The position numbers and the translations under genes were made by a program. The notes below the pieces were generated by a model. It searched no databases. It worked only from the letters and a program-made list of their open reading frames with translations, and was not told the origin of the DNA. Shown one piece after another: positions 54,761 through 62,421 of a stretch of 64,000 nt of DNA. Origin of the DNA: Pseudonocardia sp. SCN 73-27 (GTDB lineage Bacteria; Actinomycetota; Actinomycetes; Mycobacteriales; Pseudonocardiaceae); NCBI GenBank assembly GCA_001725415.1, contig MEGH01000017.1, forward strand, positions 1 to 64,000, in the 5' to 3' direction. Positions within the stretch are counted from its first letter, which is position 1; each line of letters opens with the position of its first letter.

Positions 54761-55968
54761 CGGCGCCGCTCGGCGACCTGCTGCGCACCCTCACCCCGCA
54801 GGTCGTCGCCGCGCTCGCGCGGCGCTACGGCGACTTCGAGACGTGCGAGGACGCCGTGCAGGAGGCGCTGCTCGCCGCGGCGACGCAGTGGCCCGCCGAC
54901 GGGGTGCCCGACAACCCGACGTCGTGGCTGATCACGGTGGCGGCGCGGCGGCGGATCGAGCTCTGGCGGTCCGACGACGCGCGCCGCCGCCGCGAGGAGG
55001 CCGTCGCCGCGCTGGAGCCGCCCGACCCCGGCCCGGCGCCGCAGTCCGACGACACGCTGACCCTGATGCTGCTGTGCTGCCACCCGGCGCTGACCCCGCC
55101 GTCGCAGGTGGCGCTGACGCTGCGCGCGGTCGGCGGGTTGTCGACGGCCGAGATCTCCCGCGCGTTCCTCGTGCCGGAACCGACTGTCGGGCAACGGATC
55201 AGCCGCGCGAAGCAGCGCATCACCGCTGCGGGCGGTCGTTTCCGGATGCCGCCGGCCGCCGAGCTCGACGCGCGCGTCGCCGCGGTCCTCGCCGTGCTGT
55301 ACCTCGTGTTCAACGAGGGGCACACCGCGAGTGAGGGCCATGAGCTGCAGCGCGTCGAGCTGAGCGCGGAGGCGCTGCGGCTGACCCGGCTGCTGTGGGC
55401 ACTGCGCCCGGCCGACGACGAGGTCGCGGGGCTGCTCGCCCTGATGCTGCTCACCGACGCCCGCCGCGGCGCCCGCACCGGCGACGAGGGGCTCGTCCCG
55501 TTGGAGGCGCAGGACCGGTCGCGCTGGGACGCCGGCGCGATCGCCGAGGGGCTGGCCCTGGTGGCCGAGGTGCTGCCCCGGGGCGCGGTGGGTCCGTACC
55601 AGCTGCAGGCGGCGATCGCCGCGGTGCACGCCGAGGCCCCGACGGCCGCCGACACCGACTGGCCGCAGATCCTCGGCCTGTACCGGCTGCTGGAGAAGAT
55701 CGCGCCCGGCCCGATGGTCGCGCTCAACCGGGTCGTCGCCGACGCGATGGTCAACGGGCCCGTCGAGGGCCTGGCCCGGCTCGCCGAGATCGCCGGCGAT
55801 CCCGCGCTGGCCGGGCACCACCGGCTGCATGCCGTCCGCGCGCACCTGCTGGAACGGGCCGGCAACCATGCCGCGGCCCGGCGGGAGTACACCGTCGCGG
55901 CGGAGCTGACCCGCAGCGAGCCCGAACGTCGTTACCTGGAGGGCCGGGCGGCGGCGCTCGACGACTGA
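54757..55968 (+). CDS. ECF sigma factor, ECF42-like with C-terminal extension
   Basis: 403 residues from GTG 54757. Sigma-2 region YGDFETCEDAVQEALLAA, sigma-4 region LRAVGGLSTAEISRAFLVPEPTVGQRISRAKQRI, then a ~200-residue extension with LAVLYLVFNEGHTAS and a helical TPR-like ending (ALAGHHRLHAVRAHLLERAG). This architecture plus the DGPF neighbour defines the ECF42 group, which lacks an anti-sigma factor and uses the extension for control. Likely role: oxidative or antibiotic stress response. Confidence 0.93.
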   Translation: MTAPLGDLLRTLTPQVVAALARRYGDFETCEDAVQEALLAAATQWPADGVPDNPTSWLITVAARRRIELWRSDDARRRREEAVAALEPPDPGPAPQSDDTLTLMLLCCHPALTPPSQVALTLRAVGGLSTAEISRAFLVPEPTVGQRISRAKQRITAAGGRFRMPPAAELDARVAAVLAVLYLVFNEGHTASEGHELQRVELSAEALRLTRLLWALRPADDEVAGLLALMLLTDARRGARTGDEGLVPLEAQDRSRWDAGAIAEGLALVAEVLPRGAVGPYQLQAAIAAVHAEAPTAADTDWPQILGLYRLLEKIAPGPMVALNRVVADAMVNGPVEGLARLAEIAGDPALAGHHRLHAVRAHLLERAGNHAAARREYTVAAELTRSEPERRYLEGRAAALDD

Positions 55969-56087
55969 GCCGGCCGGGTCGGGGGTCCGCCCCCGACGCC
56001 CGGGGGTGTGCCCCCTCGTCCGGGGGTGCCGCGCTCGCGACGCTGACGGTCGGGTCCGGACCGGCCGGACGGGAGCGGGGGAGCGCG

Positions 56088-56450
56088 ATGGGCACGGTCA
56101 CGGCCGCCGGGGTCGGGATGATCATGGGGCTCGGTGCCGTGCTGGTCGTGGTGCTGCTGCCGCACCGGTCAGGCGGGGAGTTCCTCGGGCAATGGCCGAC
56201 GCCCGCGATGCGCTGGACGGCTGTCGTCATGGGTGCGGCGTCGACCGCGGCCGCGGCGGCGCTCCTCGCGGCGGGACAGCCGGCCGCGGGCCTGGCTGCG
56301 GCGTCGTTCGGCGGGCTGGGCGTGTTCCTCGTCGACGCGCACCGGCGTGACGTGGTGTCGCGGCCGGTTCCCCGGGCCGCCACCGGGCGGCTCCCGGGCG
56401 AGGGCGGTGGGTTCTGGCTCTTCATCCTCCTCTTGTTAGGTGACCGATAG
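56088..56450 (+). CDS. Small integral membrane protein of unknown function
   Basis: 120 residues from ATG 56088, after GGGGAG. Three hydrophobic helices (about 5-25, 43-63 and 66-82) and a last short one near the C-terminus (GFWLFILLLLGD). No family recognised. Its stop codon TAG lies inside the ArsR operator, so its 3' end and the regulator's promoter overlap. The frame is open far upstream only as a shadow of the sigma gene. Confidence 0.65.
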   Translation: MGTVTAAGVGMIMGLGAVLVVVLLPHRSGGEFLGQWPTPAMRWTAVVMGAASTAAAAALLAAGQPAAGLAAASFGGLGVFLVDAHRRDVVSRPVPRAATGRLPGEGGGFWLFILLLLGDR

Positions 56451-56458
56451 GTCACCTA
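56437..56458. promoter_or_regulatory. ArsR-type operator, 9-bp inverted repeat
   Basis: TAGGTGACC (56437-56445) and GGTCACCTA (56450-56458) flank GATA in perfect symmetry, directly before the ArsR gene. Position and size fit an autoregulatory ArsR-family operator covering the promoter and, probably, the transcription start. Confidence 0.8.
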
Positions 56459-56470
56459 TTGTGGGTCGGG

Positions 56471-56797
56471 ATGGACGACGACCGCATCTTCAAGGCGCTC
56501 GCCGACCCGACCCGCCGCATGCTGCTCGACCGGCTCTTCGAGCGTGACGGGCGGACCCTCGGCGATCTCGAGGCGGGCGTCGAGATGACGCGGTTCGGGG
56601 TGATGAAGCACCTGCGGGTGCTCGAGGAGGCGGGGCTCGTCGTCACCCGGCGCAACGGCCGGGAGAAGCTCCACTTCCTCAACCCGGTGCCCATCCGCCG
56701 CATCCACGACCGGTGGATCGACAAGTACACGGAGGGCCCGGCGTCGTTCCTCGCCGGGCTGCAACGCGCGTTCGAGGAGGAGGAAGCCCGTGAGTGA
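56471..56797 (+). CDS. ArsR-family (SmtB/HTH_20) regulator
   Basis: 108 residues from ATG 56471; a TTG at 56459 would start inside the operator. Winged helix DDDRIFKALADPTRRMLLDRL, TLGDLEAGVEMTRFGVMKHLRVLEEAGLVVTRR. It lacks Cys/His metal-binding pairs, like the ArsR-AHSA1 pairs where the partner SRPBCC protein follows. It overlaps the AHSA1 gene by eight bases (GTGAGTGA), a usual arrangement. Confidence 0.93.
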   Translation: MDDDRIFKALADPTRRMLLDRLFERDGRTLGDLEAGVEMTRFGVMKHLRVLEEAGLVVTRRNGREKLHFLNPVPIRRIHDRWIDKYTEGPASFLAGLQRAFEEEEARE

Positions 56798-57221
56798 CCT
56801 CTCCGCGCAGCTGTACCAGGTACTGCTGCGCGCCACCCCGGAGCAGGTCTGGGAGGCCATTACCTCGCCCGACCGGACCCGGCTGTACTTCCACGGCGCC
56901 CACGTCGAGAACACCGCCGAGTGGCACACCTCCCGCGGCCCCGACGGTGCCGACTGGGGCGACGGGCCCGTGTGGGAGTTCGACCCGCCGCGGCGGCTGG
57001 TCCACGAGTGGCGCTCGGCGTACGACCCCGAGCTCGCGAAGGAACCGCCCAGCCGGGTCACCTGGGAGATCGAGGACGTCGGCGACGGATCCTGCCGCCT
57101 GACCGTCGTCCACGACCGGCTCGGCGACTCGCCGGGCACCGCGGGCAGCGTGTCCGGGGAGGGTTGGGGCTCCGTCCTCGACGGTCTGGCGCGGCTCCTG
57201 GAGCAGGTGAGCGCGCCGTGA
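56790..57221 (+). CDS. AHSA1-type SRPBCC protein
   Basis: 143 residues, GTG 56790. AHSA1 fold signs: QLYQVLLRATPEQVWEAITSPDRTRLYFHGAHV, VWEFDPPRRLVHEW, RVTWEIEDVGDGSCRLTVVHD and GWGSVLDGLARLLE. Widely encoded after ArsR regulators; it likely binds a hydrophobic ligand and may have a detoxifying role. Coupled to the YCII gene by a GTGA overlap. Confidence 0.93.
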   Translation: MSDLSAQLYQVLLRATPEQVWEAITSPDRTRLYFHGAHVENTAEWHTSRGPDGADWGDGPVWEFDPPRRLVHEWRSAYDPELAKEPPSRVTWEIEDVGDGSCRLTVVHDRLGDSPGTAGSVSGEGWGSVLDGLARLLEQVSAP

Positions 57222-57508
57222 CCGCGACGTTGTTCGTCATGACCTACGAGCCCTCCGACGGCTTCGGCCCGCTCGCGCAGGAACTCGGGCCCGCGCACGT
57301 CGCGCGGCTGCACGAGTTCCACGACCGCGGCGTCCTCGTGCACGCCGGGCCCCTGCAGGACCCGTTCGACGGCACCGCGATCGGCGTCTTCACCTCCCGC
57401 GAGGCGGCCGAGGAGTTCATCGCGGGCGACCCGTTCGTCTCCGGGGGCGTCGTCGCCCGGTGGTCGATCCGCGGCTGGGGTGACCTCTTCACCGAGCCCG
57501 GAGAATGA
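57218..57508 (+). CDS. YCII-like (muconolactone isomerase-fold) protein
   Basis: 96 residues from GTG 57218. The YCII domain shows FVMTYEPSDGF, RLHEFHDRGVLVHAGPLQD, AIGVFTSREAAEEFIAGDPFV and VARWSIRGW. Has the conserved His-Asp dyad (HEFHDRG). Function unknown. ATGA overlap with the CDF transporter gene. Confidence 0.9.
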   Translation: MTATLFVMTYEPSDGFGPLAQELGPAHVARLHEFHDRGVLVHAGPLQDPFDGTAIGVFTSREAAEEFIAGDPFVSGGVVARWSIRGWGDLFTEPGE

Positions 57509-58398
57509 ACGACGCCCGCACCCTCCTCGTTTCCGTCTGGGCGTCCGTCGCGTTCGCGGTCGTGTCGCTCGTGTGGGGCCTCGTCGTCGACTCCCGGCTG
57601 ATCCTCTTCGACGGGCTCTACTCCTTCGCGAGCGTCGGGCTGTCGCTGCTCGGGGTGTGGGCGCTGCACGCGGCCCGCCGCGGCCCCGACGACCGCTTCC
57701 CGTGGGGCCGCGAGATCTACGAGCCGGTCGCGATCGTCGTGAAGGCGGCGGCGCTGGGCGGACTGTGCGTCTACGCGCTCGCCGGCGCGATCGGCGACCT
57801 GCTGGCCGGGGGCCGCGACGTCGACACCGGATGGGCGCTGGTCTACGCCGTCGTCGCGACCGTCGGCGGGGTGGCGGTGTCGTTGTACATGCGGCGCAAG
57901 GCCCGCGGCGGGTCCGACCTCGTGCGTGCCGAGGCCGCCGAATGGTGGGGCGACGCGTTGCTCTCGGTCGGCGTGCTCGTCGGGTTCGCAGCCGCGTGGG
58001 GGCTGACCCTCAGCGGTCGCGACGACATCGCCCGCTACGTCGACCCGGCCATGGTTGCGCTGATCTCCGCGGCGTTCCTGGTCGTACCCGCACGGCTGCT
58101 CACCGCCGCGCTGCGCGAGGTGCTGACGATGTCGCCCCCCGCGCTGCGCGAGGAGCTGCTCGCCTGCGTCGAGGACGTGCGTCGCGAGCGCGGGTTCGCG
58201 GAGTCGTTCCTGCGGGTGTCCAAGGTCGGCAGCAGGCTCGACGTCGAGGTCGACTTCGTCGTCACCCCCGACTCGACCGCGCAGACCGTCACGGCCTTCG
58301 ACGCCGTGCGCGCCGAACTGCGGGACCGGTTCCTGGCGGTCGGTCAGGACCCGTCGGTGTCGGTGGGGTTCACCGCCGACCGTTCGTGGGTGGCCTGA
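57505..58398 (+). CDS. Cation diffusion facilitator family transporter
   Basis: 297 residues. Six membrane helices; the metal site is suggested by LFDGLYSFASVGLS in helix 2 and EAAEWWGDALLSVG in helix 5 (Asp pairs). A cytosolic ferredoxin-like domain follows (ESFLRVSKVGSRLDVEVDFVV). Exports Zn, Mn, Fe or Co in exchange for protons; the DxxxS / ExxxD pattern differs from classic Zn HxxxD sites, so a Mn/Fe-type selectivity is possible. Final gene of the ArsR-led operon; it overlaps the convergent FUSC gene by 55 bases. Confidence 0.9.
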   Translation: MNDARTLLVSVWASVAFAVVSLVWGLVVDSRLILFDGLYSFASVGLSLLGVWALHAARRGPDDRFPWGREIYEPVAIVVKAAALGGLCVYALAGAIGDLLAGGRDVDTGWALVYAVVATVGGVAVSLYMRRKARGGSDLVRAEAAEWWGDALLSVGVLVGFAAAWGLTLSGRDDIARYVDPAMVALISAAFLVVPARLLTAALREVLTMSPPALREELLACVEDVRRERGFAESFLRVSKVGSRLDVEVDFVVTPDSTAQTVTAFDAVRAELRDRFLAVGQDPSVSVGFTADRSWVA

Positions 58399-60599
58399 AC
58401 GGTCGCGGGGCCCGCGGTGTCCGGCGGCGCGGCGATGCGTTCCAGGTCGGCGGCGATCGTGACCAGCCACGCCCACGCGTCGAGCACCCGCAGGCCCTCG
58501 TCGGCGTCGTCTCCCAGGTCGCGGGGCGCGTGCGCGTCGACGACGTCGCGGCAGCCGGCGATGTCCGAGGCGGGCACCGGCATCCCGGCGGCGAGGGCGT
58601 CGGCGGCCCCGCGCAGCGACGTGGCGACCTCGGCGGCGGCCCTGGTGAGCCGGTCGGCCGCCGCGGGCGCGCGCGACGGCCGGCCGGAGGGATGGCGGTC
58701 GCGCAGCGTGCCCGCGTAGGTCGACAGCCGGTGCACCGCCGTGACCAGGGCGAGCCAGTCCTGCTGCGGTGTCGCCCCGGCGGGTTCGGTGCGTGACTGC
58801 ACGTAGGTGTGGTCCAGCAGGAGGGACAGCCGCCGCAGGTCGGTCGGTGGGGCGTCGGTGCCGTGGGCCAGCTGCCCGACGGTGGCGACGACCTCGTCGG
58901 CCCCGGCGCGCAGCGCCTCCGCACCGACGCGGCGCAGCTCGCCCGCCCCGCCACGTGGCCACACCGCGGCCCCGATCACGGCGCCGACGAGCCCGCCCAG
59001 CACGACGTCCTCCAGCCGCACCTCGGCCAGCTGCCACGTCGACGGGCTGAGCTGCGCGAACAGCAGCGACACGACGATGGTGAACCCGGCCTGGCCGGCC
59101 GCGACACCGAACAGCGGTCCGGCGACGAACGCGCCGACCATCGTCACCGGCAGCAGCCACGGGTAGACGTCGACGGGGACCCAGGTCAGGACCGCCGCTG
59201 CGACGGCCGCCCCGCACAGCGTCCCCACGAACGCCTTGACCAGCGTCGACCGGCTCGCGACGGCGGAGGTCCGCATGAGGCTCAGCGTCGCGAGGAGCAC
59301 CCAGAACCCGTGGGAGAGGTCGAACACGCCCGCGACGAGCCGGGCGACGGCGAGTCCGATGCCGACCCGGACCGCGTTCTGCAGGTACACCGACCGCGGC
59401 GTCACGTTGTCGACGATGCGCCGCCGCAGCAGCTCCCACCGCGACACCCCGAGGAACCACAGGTCGGGCGGCAGCTCCCCGGGCGGACGGTGGCCGCCGA
59501 TGCCGTGCGCGGCCAGCCCGGCCACCCGGCCCGCCCGGGCGACGGCGGCGGCGGTGAGCCCGGCCCGCAGGTCGGCCGTAGGCCCGTCCGGCAGCGGGAG
59601 GTGCAGCACCCGCGTCCGCAGGTAGGTCTCCATGGTGGAGTCGAGCTCGGTGAGCGACGGGGGCGGTCCGCCGTCGAGCGCGGCGGCGGTGGCGCGCAGC
59701 ACCGTCGCGGTGGCGTCGAGCAGGTCGGCGGTGACCGGATGCGGTCGCTCGGGGGCGAGCAGCGCGGCGAGCGTCGACGTGCGGGCGGCGGCGAGTCGCG
59801 AGGCGGCGGCCACGGCGAACAGCGACCGGTCGCGCACCCCGTACCCCAGGGGCCGCTCGGGCAGCGGGACGCTGCTCAGCCGGAGCGCCTCGGCGGCGTC
59901 GAGCGCGGTCCTGCGGGCCCGGGCGAGCTGCTGCTCGTCCGCCGCGCCCGGCCGCAGCGCGGCCGCCAGCACCTCGGCGAACCGTGCCGACGCCTCGACC
60001 GACGCCCGGAACCGCAGGGGTGGATCGGGCCGGTCGGGCGCGGGCAGCACGTACCGGTCGGCGAGCGCGAGCAGGACGATCCCGAGGGTCACCCCGGCCA
60101 GCCGCTCACCCAGCTGGTCCGGGGTGAACGGCGGGAAGCAGGGAAGCACGAAGAACAGCTGCAGGCCGTTGGCGACGCTGCCGATACGTGGTCCGGCGAC
60201 GCCGGAGTAGGCGATCGCCGAGCCGACGACCAGCGTCACCACGACGGCGACGGCTGTGTTCACCGCGACGAACGTGCCGATCGTGACCAGCACGATCGCG
60301 ACGGCCAGCGCGATCGCGTACCCGCGCAGCCGCTGCGCGCGCGAGCCCGTCACCTCCGACAGCGCACCCAGCGCGATGGCGCCGAAGAGGGCGTAGACCG
60401 CCATCGTGTCGTCGCGGAGCACGAAGTGGCACAGGTAGAAGCACACACAGGCGACGAGCGTGACCCGGACCGCGCGGCGCAGTGCGGTCCAGCCCGGGTC
60501 GTGACGCGCGAGGGCCGCCGACGGCGCCTGCCAGAGGTGGGCCGCGGCGGTGGGACGGACGGTTCCGGTCGTCAGGACGTCCTCCCTCCGCGAGCCCAC
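58344..60599 (-). CDS. FUSC-family (aromatic acid exporter-like) membrane protein
   Basis: 751 residues if GTG at 60599 is used. Two blocks of six helices (about 40-165 and 395-525 by eye) with the FUSC motif YLQNAVRVGIGLAVARLV, each followed by a cytosolic helical region. Likely exports aromatic acids or amphiphiles. The start is uncertain: GTG 60599 has no ribosome-binding site, whereas CTG at 60575 follows GGAGGGAGG by five bases. Its 3' end overlaps the CDF gene by 55 bases. Confidence 0.85.
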   Translation of the reverse strand: MGSRREDVLTTGTVRPTAAAHLWQAPSAALARHDPGWTALRRAVRVTLVACVCFYLCHFVLRDDTMAVYALFGAIALGALSEVTGSRAQRLRGYAIALAVAIVLVTIGTFVAVNTAVAVVVTLVVGSAIAYSGVAGPRIGSVANGLQLFFVLPCFPPFTPDQLGERLAGVTLGIVLLALADRYVLPAPDRPDPPLRFRASVEASARFAEVLAAALRPGAADEQQLARARRTALDAAEALRLSSVPLPERPLGYGVRDRSLFAVAAASRLAAARTSTLAALLAPERPHPVTADLLDATATVLRATAAALDGGPPPSLTELDSTMETYLRTRVLHLPLPDGPTADLRAGLTAAAVARAGRVAGLAAHGIGGHRPPGELPPDLWFLGVSRWELLRRRIVDNVTPRSVYLQNAVRVGIGLAVARLVAGVFDLSHGFWVLLATLSLMRTSAVASRSTLVKAFVGTLCGAAVAAAVLTWVPVDVYPWLLPVTMVGAFVAGPLFGVAAGQAGFTIVVSLLFAQLSPSTWQLAEVRLEDVVLGGLVGAVIGAAVWPRGGAGELRRVGAEALRAGADEVVATVGQLAHGTDAPPTDLRRLSLLLDHTYVQSRTEPAGATPQQDWLALVTAVHRLSTYAGTLRDRHPSGRPSRAPAAADRLTRAAAEVATSLRGAADALAAGMPVPASDIAGCRDVVDAHAPRDLGDDADEGLRVLDAWAWLVTIAADLERIAAPPDTAGPATVQATHERSAVNPTDTDGS

Positions 60600-60708
60600 G
60601 TGGCGCCGAACGAAACGTAGCGAGGGTGCGAGGCCCGGCCAAGACCCCGTGTCGGACGTAGGCTCGCGCGGGCGTCGACGGGTGGAACAGGCGGGAAGTG
60701 GAGGACGG

Positions 60709-61668
60709 ATGAAGGTCGTCGTGACGGGTGCCGCGGGGTTCCTGGGCGGCAGGCTCGCCCGCACACTGCTCGACCGCGGTGAGCTCGACGGGCGGTCGGT
60801 CGACGAGCTGGTGCTGCTCGACGTCGTCGCCGCGCGTGCGGGCGAGGGCGATCCGCGGGTCCGGACGGTCGTCGGTGACGTCGCCGATCCCGCGCTGCTC
60901 GGCGAGGTGGTCGACGCGCGCACCGATGTCGTGTTCCACCTGGCCGCGGTCGTGAGCGGGCAGGCCGAGGCGGAGTTCGACCTCGGGATGCGGATCAACC
61001 TCGACGGGTCGCGGCTGCTGCTCGACGCGTGCCGGGCCGTGGGGTCGGTGCCGCGGGTGGTGTTCACCAGCTCGGTCGCCGTGTACGGCGGGGACCTGCC
61101 CGACGTCGTCACCGACACGACCCCGCTGACCCCGCAGACGTCCTACGGCACCCAGAAGGCGTGCGCGGAGCTGCTGCTGGCCGACCACACCCGCAAGGGC
61201 CACGTCGACGGGCGGGTGTTGCGGCTGCCGACGGTCACGGTCCGCCCCGGCAGGCCGAACGCCGCGGCGTCGGGGTTCGCGAGCGGGATCGTCCGGGAGC
61301 CGCTGGCCGGCGTCGAGACGGTGGTGCCGGTGCCGCCGGAGGTCCGGATGTGGGTGCTCTCGCCGCGCTTCGCCGTCGAGTCGCTGGTCGCGGGCGCCTC
61401 GCTGACCTCGGAGCAGCTGGGGTCGTCGCGGGCGATCAACCTGCCGGGTGTCTCGGTGTCGGTGGGGGAGATGGCCGCCGCACTGGAACGCGTCGCTGGT
61501 CCGGAGGTGGCCGCGCGGGTGAGCTGGAAGCCGGACCCCGCGATCGAGGCCATCGCCGCGACCTGGCCCGGAGCGTGGGACACCACCAGGGCCGAGGCGC
61601 TCGGGCTGCGCGGCGACACGGACTTCGACGCGATCGTCCGCGCCTACATGGAGGACGACATGCCTTGA
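60709..61668 (+). CDS. denD: NAD-dependent epimerase/dehydratase, D-erythronate dehydrogenase-like
   Basis: 319 residues from ATG 60709, after GGAGG. Extended SDR with VTGAAGFLGGRLAR at the start, HLAAVVSGQAEAEFDLGMRINLDG, TSSVAVYGG and YxxxK in TSYGTQKACAELLL. The DenD family oxidises D-erythronate at C2. Downstream FCD regulator, DUF1537 kinase and beta-hydroxyacid dehydrogenase complete the four-carbon acid sugar pathway, strengthening the assignment. Confidence 0.87.
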   Translation: MKVVVTGAAGFLGGRLARTLLDRGELDGRSVDELVLLDVVAARAGEGDPRVRTVVGDVADPALLGEVVDARTDVVFHLAAVVSGQAEAEFDLGMRINLDGSRLLLDACRAVGSVPRVVFTSSVAVYGGDLPDVVTDTTPLTPQTSYGTQKACAELLLADHTRKGHVDGRVLRLPTVTVRPGRPNAAASGFASGIVREPLAGVETVVPVPPEVRMWVLSPRFAVESLVAGASLTSEQLGSSRAINLPGVSVSVGEMAAALERVAGPEVAARVSWKPDPAIEAIAATWPGAWDTTRAEALGLRGDTDFDAIVRAYMEDDMP

Positions 61669-61702
61669 CGGGGGGCGGCGGCGGCGTTCACTCTGGCCGC
61701 GG

Positions 61703-61720
61703 ACATCAGACGTCTGATGT
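61703..61720. promoter_or_regulatory. GntR/FCD-type operator, perfect 18-bp palindrome
   Basis: ACATCAGACGTCTGATGT is perfectly symmetric and ends 11 bases before the GntR start. It has the spaced TCAGAC/GTCTGA half-sites usual for FadR/LldR-type regulators and probably mediates autorepression and control of the genes downstream. Confidence 0.85.
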
Positions 61721-61731
61721 AGGGAGTGAAG

Positions 61732-62421
61732 GTGCCGACGCTGGCCGAGACCGTCGCCGACGCGTTGCTCGATGCCGTCGTCGCCGGCCGCTACCCCGCC
61801 GGCACCGCACTCCCGCCCGAGGGCGAGCTCGCCACCGCACACGGTGCCAGCAGGCTCACGGTCCGCGAGGCCGTCCGCATCCTGCGCGCCACCAACGTGC
61901 TCGAGGTCCGTCGCGGCCTCGGCACGTACGTGACGCCGCCGGAGCGGTGGCGCTCGCTCGACCTCCTCGCCCGCACACAGCACGGCGCCGCGGTCCCGAA
62001 GCTGCTGCTGGAGGCCCGCCGGATGGTCGAGGTCGGGGCGGCCCAGCTCGCCGCGTCGCGGCGCACCGACGACCACCTCGCCCAGCTGCGCGCCGGCGTC
62101 GAGGAGATGCGTGCGGCGTCGGAGGCGGGGGAGGTCGACCGGTTCGTCGAGGCCGACATCGCCTTCCACGACACCGTCATGCGCGCCACCGGAAACGTCT
62201 TCGTCCCGTTCCTGCTCGAACCGTTCGGCGCGCTGTTGGTCGCGGCGCGCCGGCAGACCTCGTCGGTGCCCCGGATCCGCGACAACGCCCTCGCCGAGCA
62301 CGCGCGCATCGTCGACGCGCTCGACGCGGCCGATCCCGGCCGGGCCCGCGACGCCATGGAGTCGCACATGAACCAGACGCTGTCCGACCTGCGCGAACAC
62401 GTGCTGCGGGAGGGCCCGTGA
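61732..62421 (+). CDS. GntR-family regulator, FadR/FCD subfamily
   Basis: 229 residues from GTG 61732, five bases after AGGGAG; GTG 61726 is two codons earlier. Winged helix TLAETVADALLDAVVAGRYPAGTALPPEGELATAHGASRLTVREAVRIL; the FCD effector domain has the metal ligands in ADIAFHDTVMRATGN, EHARIVDALD and ESHMNQTL. Likely ligand: a four-carbon acid or its phosphate. Coupled to the kinase gene by a GTGA overlap. Confidence 0.92.
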   Translation: MPTLAETVADALLDAVVAGRYPAGTALPPEGELATAHGASRLTVREAVRILRATNVLEVRRGLGTYVTPPERWRSLDLLARTQHGAAVPKLLLEARRMVEVGAAQLAASRRTDDHLAQLRAGVEEMRAASEAGEVDRFVEADIAFHDTVMRATGNVFVPFLLEPFGALLVAARRQTSSVPRIRDNALAEHARIVDALDAADPGRARDAMESHMNQTLSDLREHVLREGP

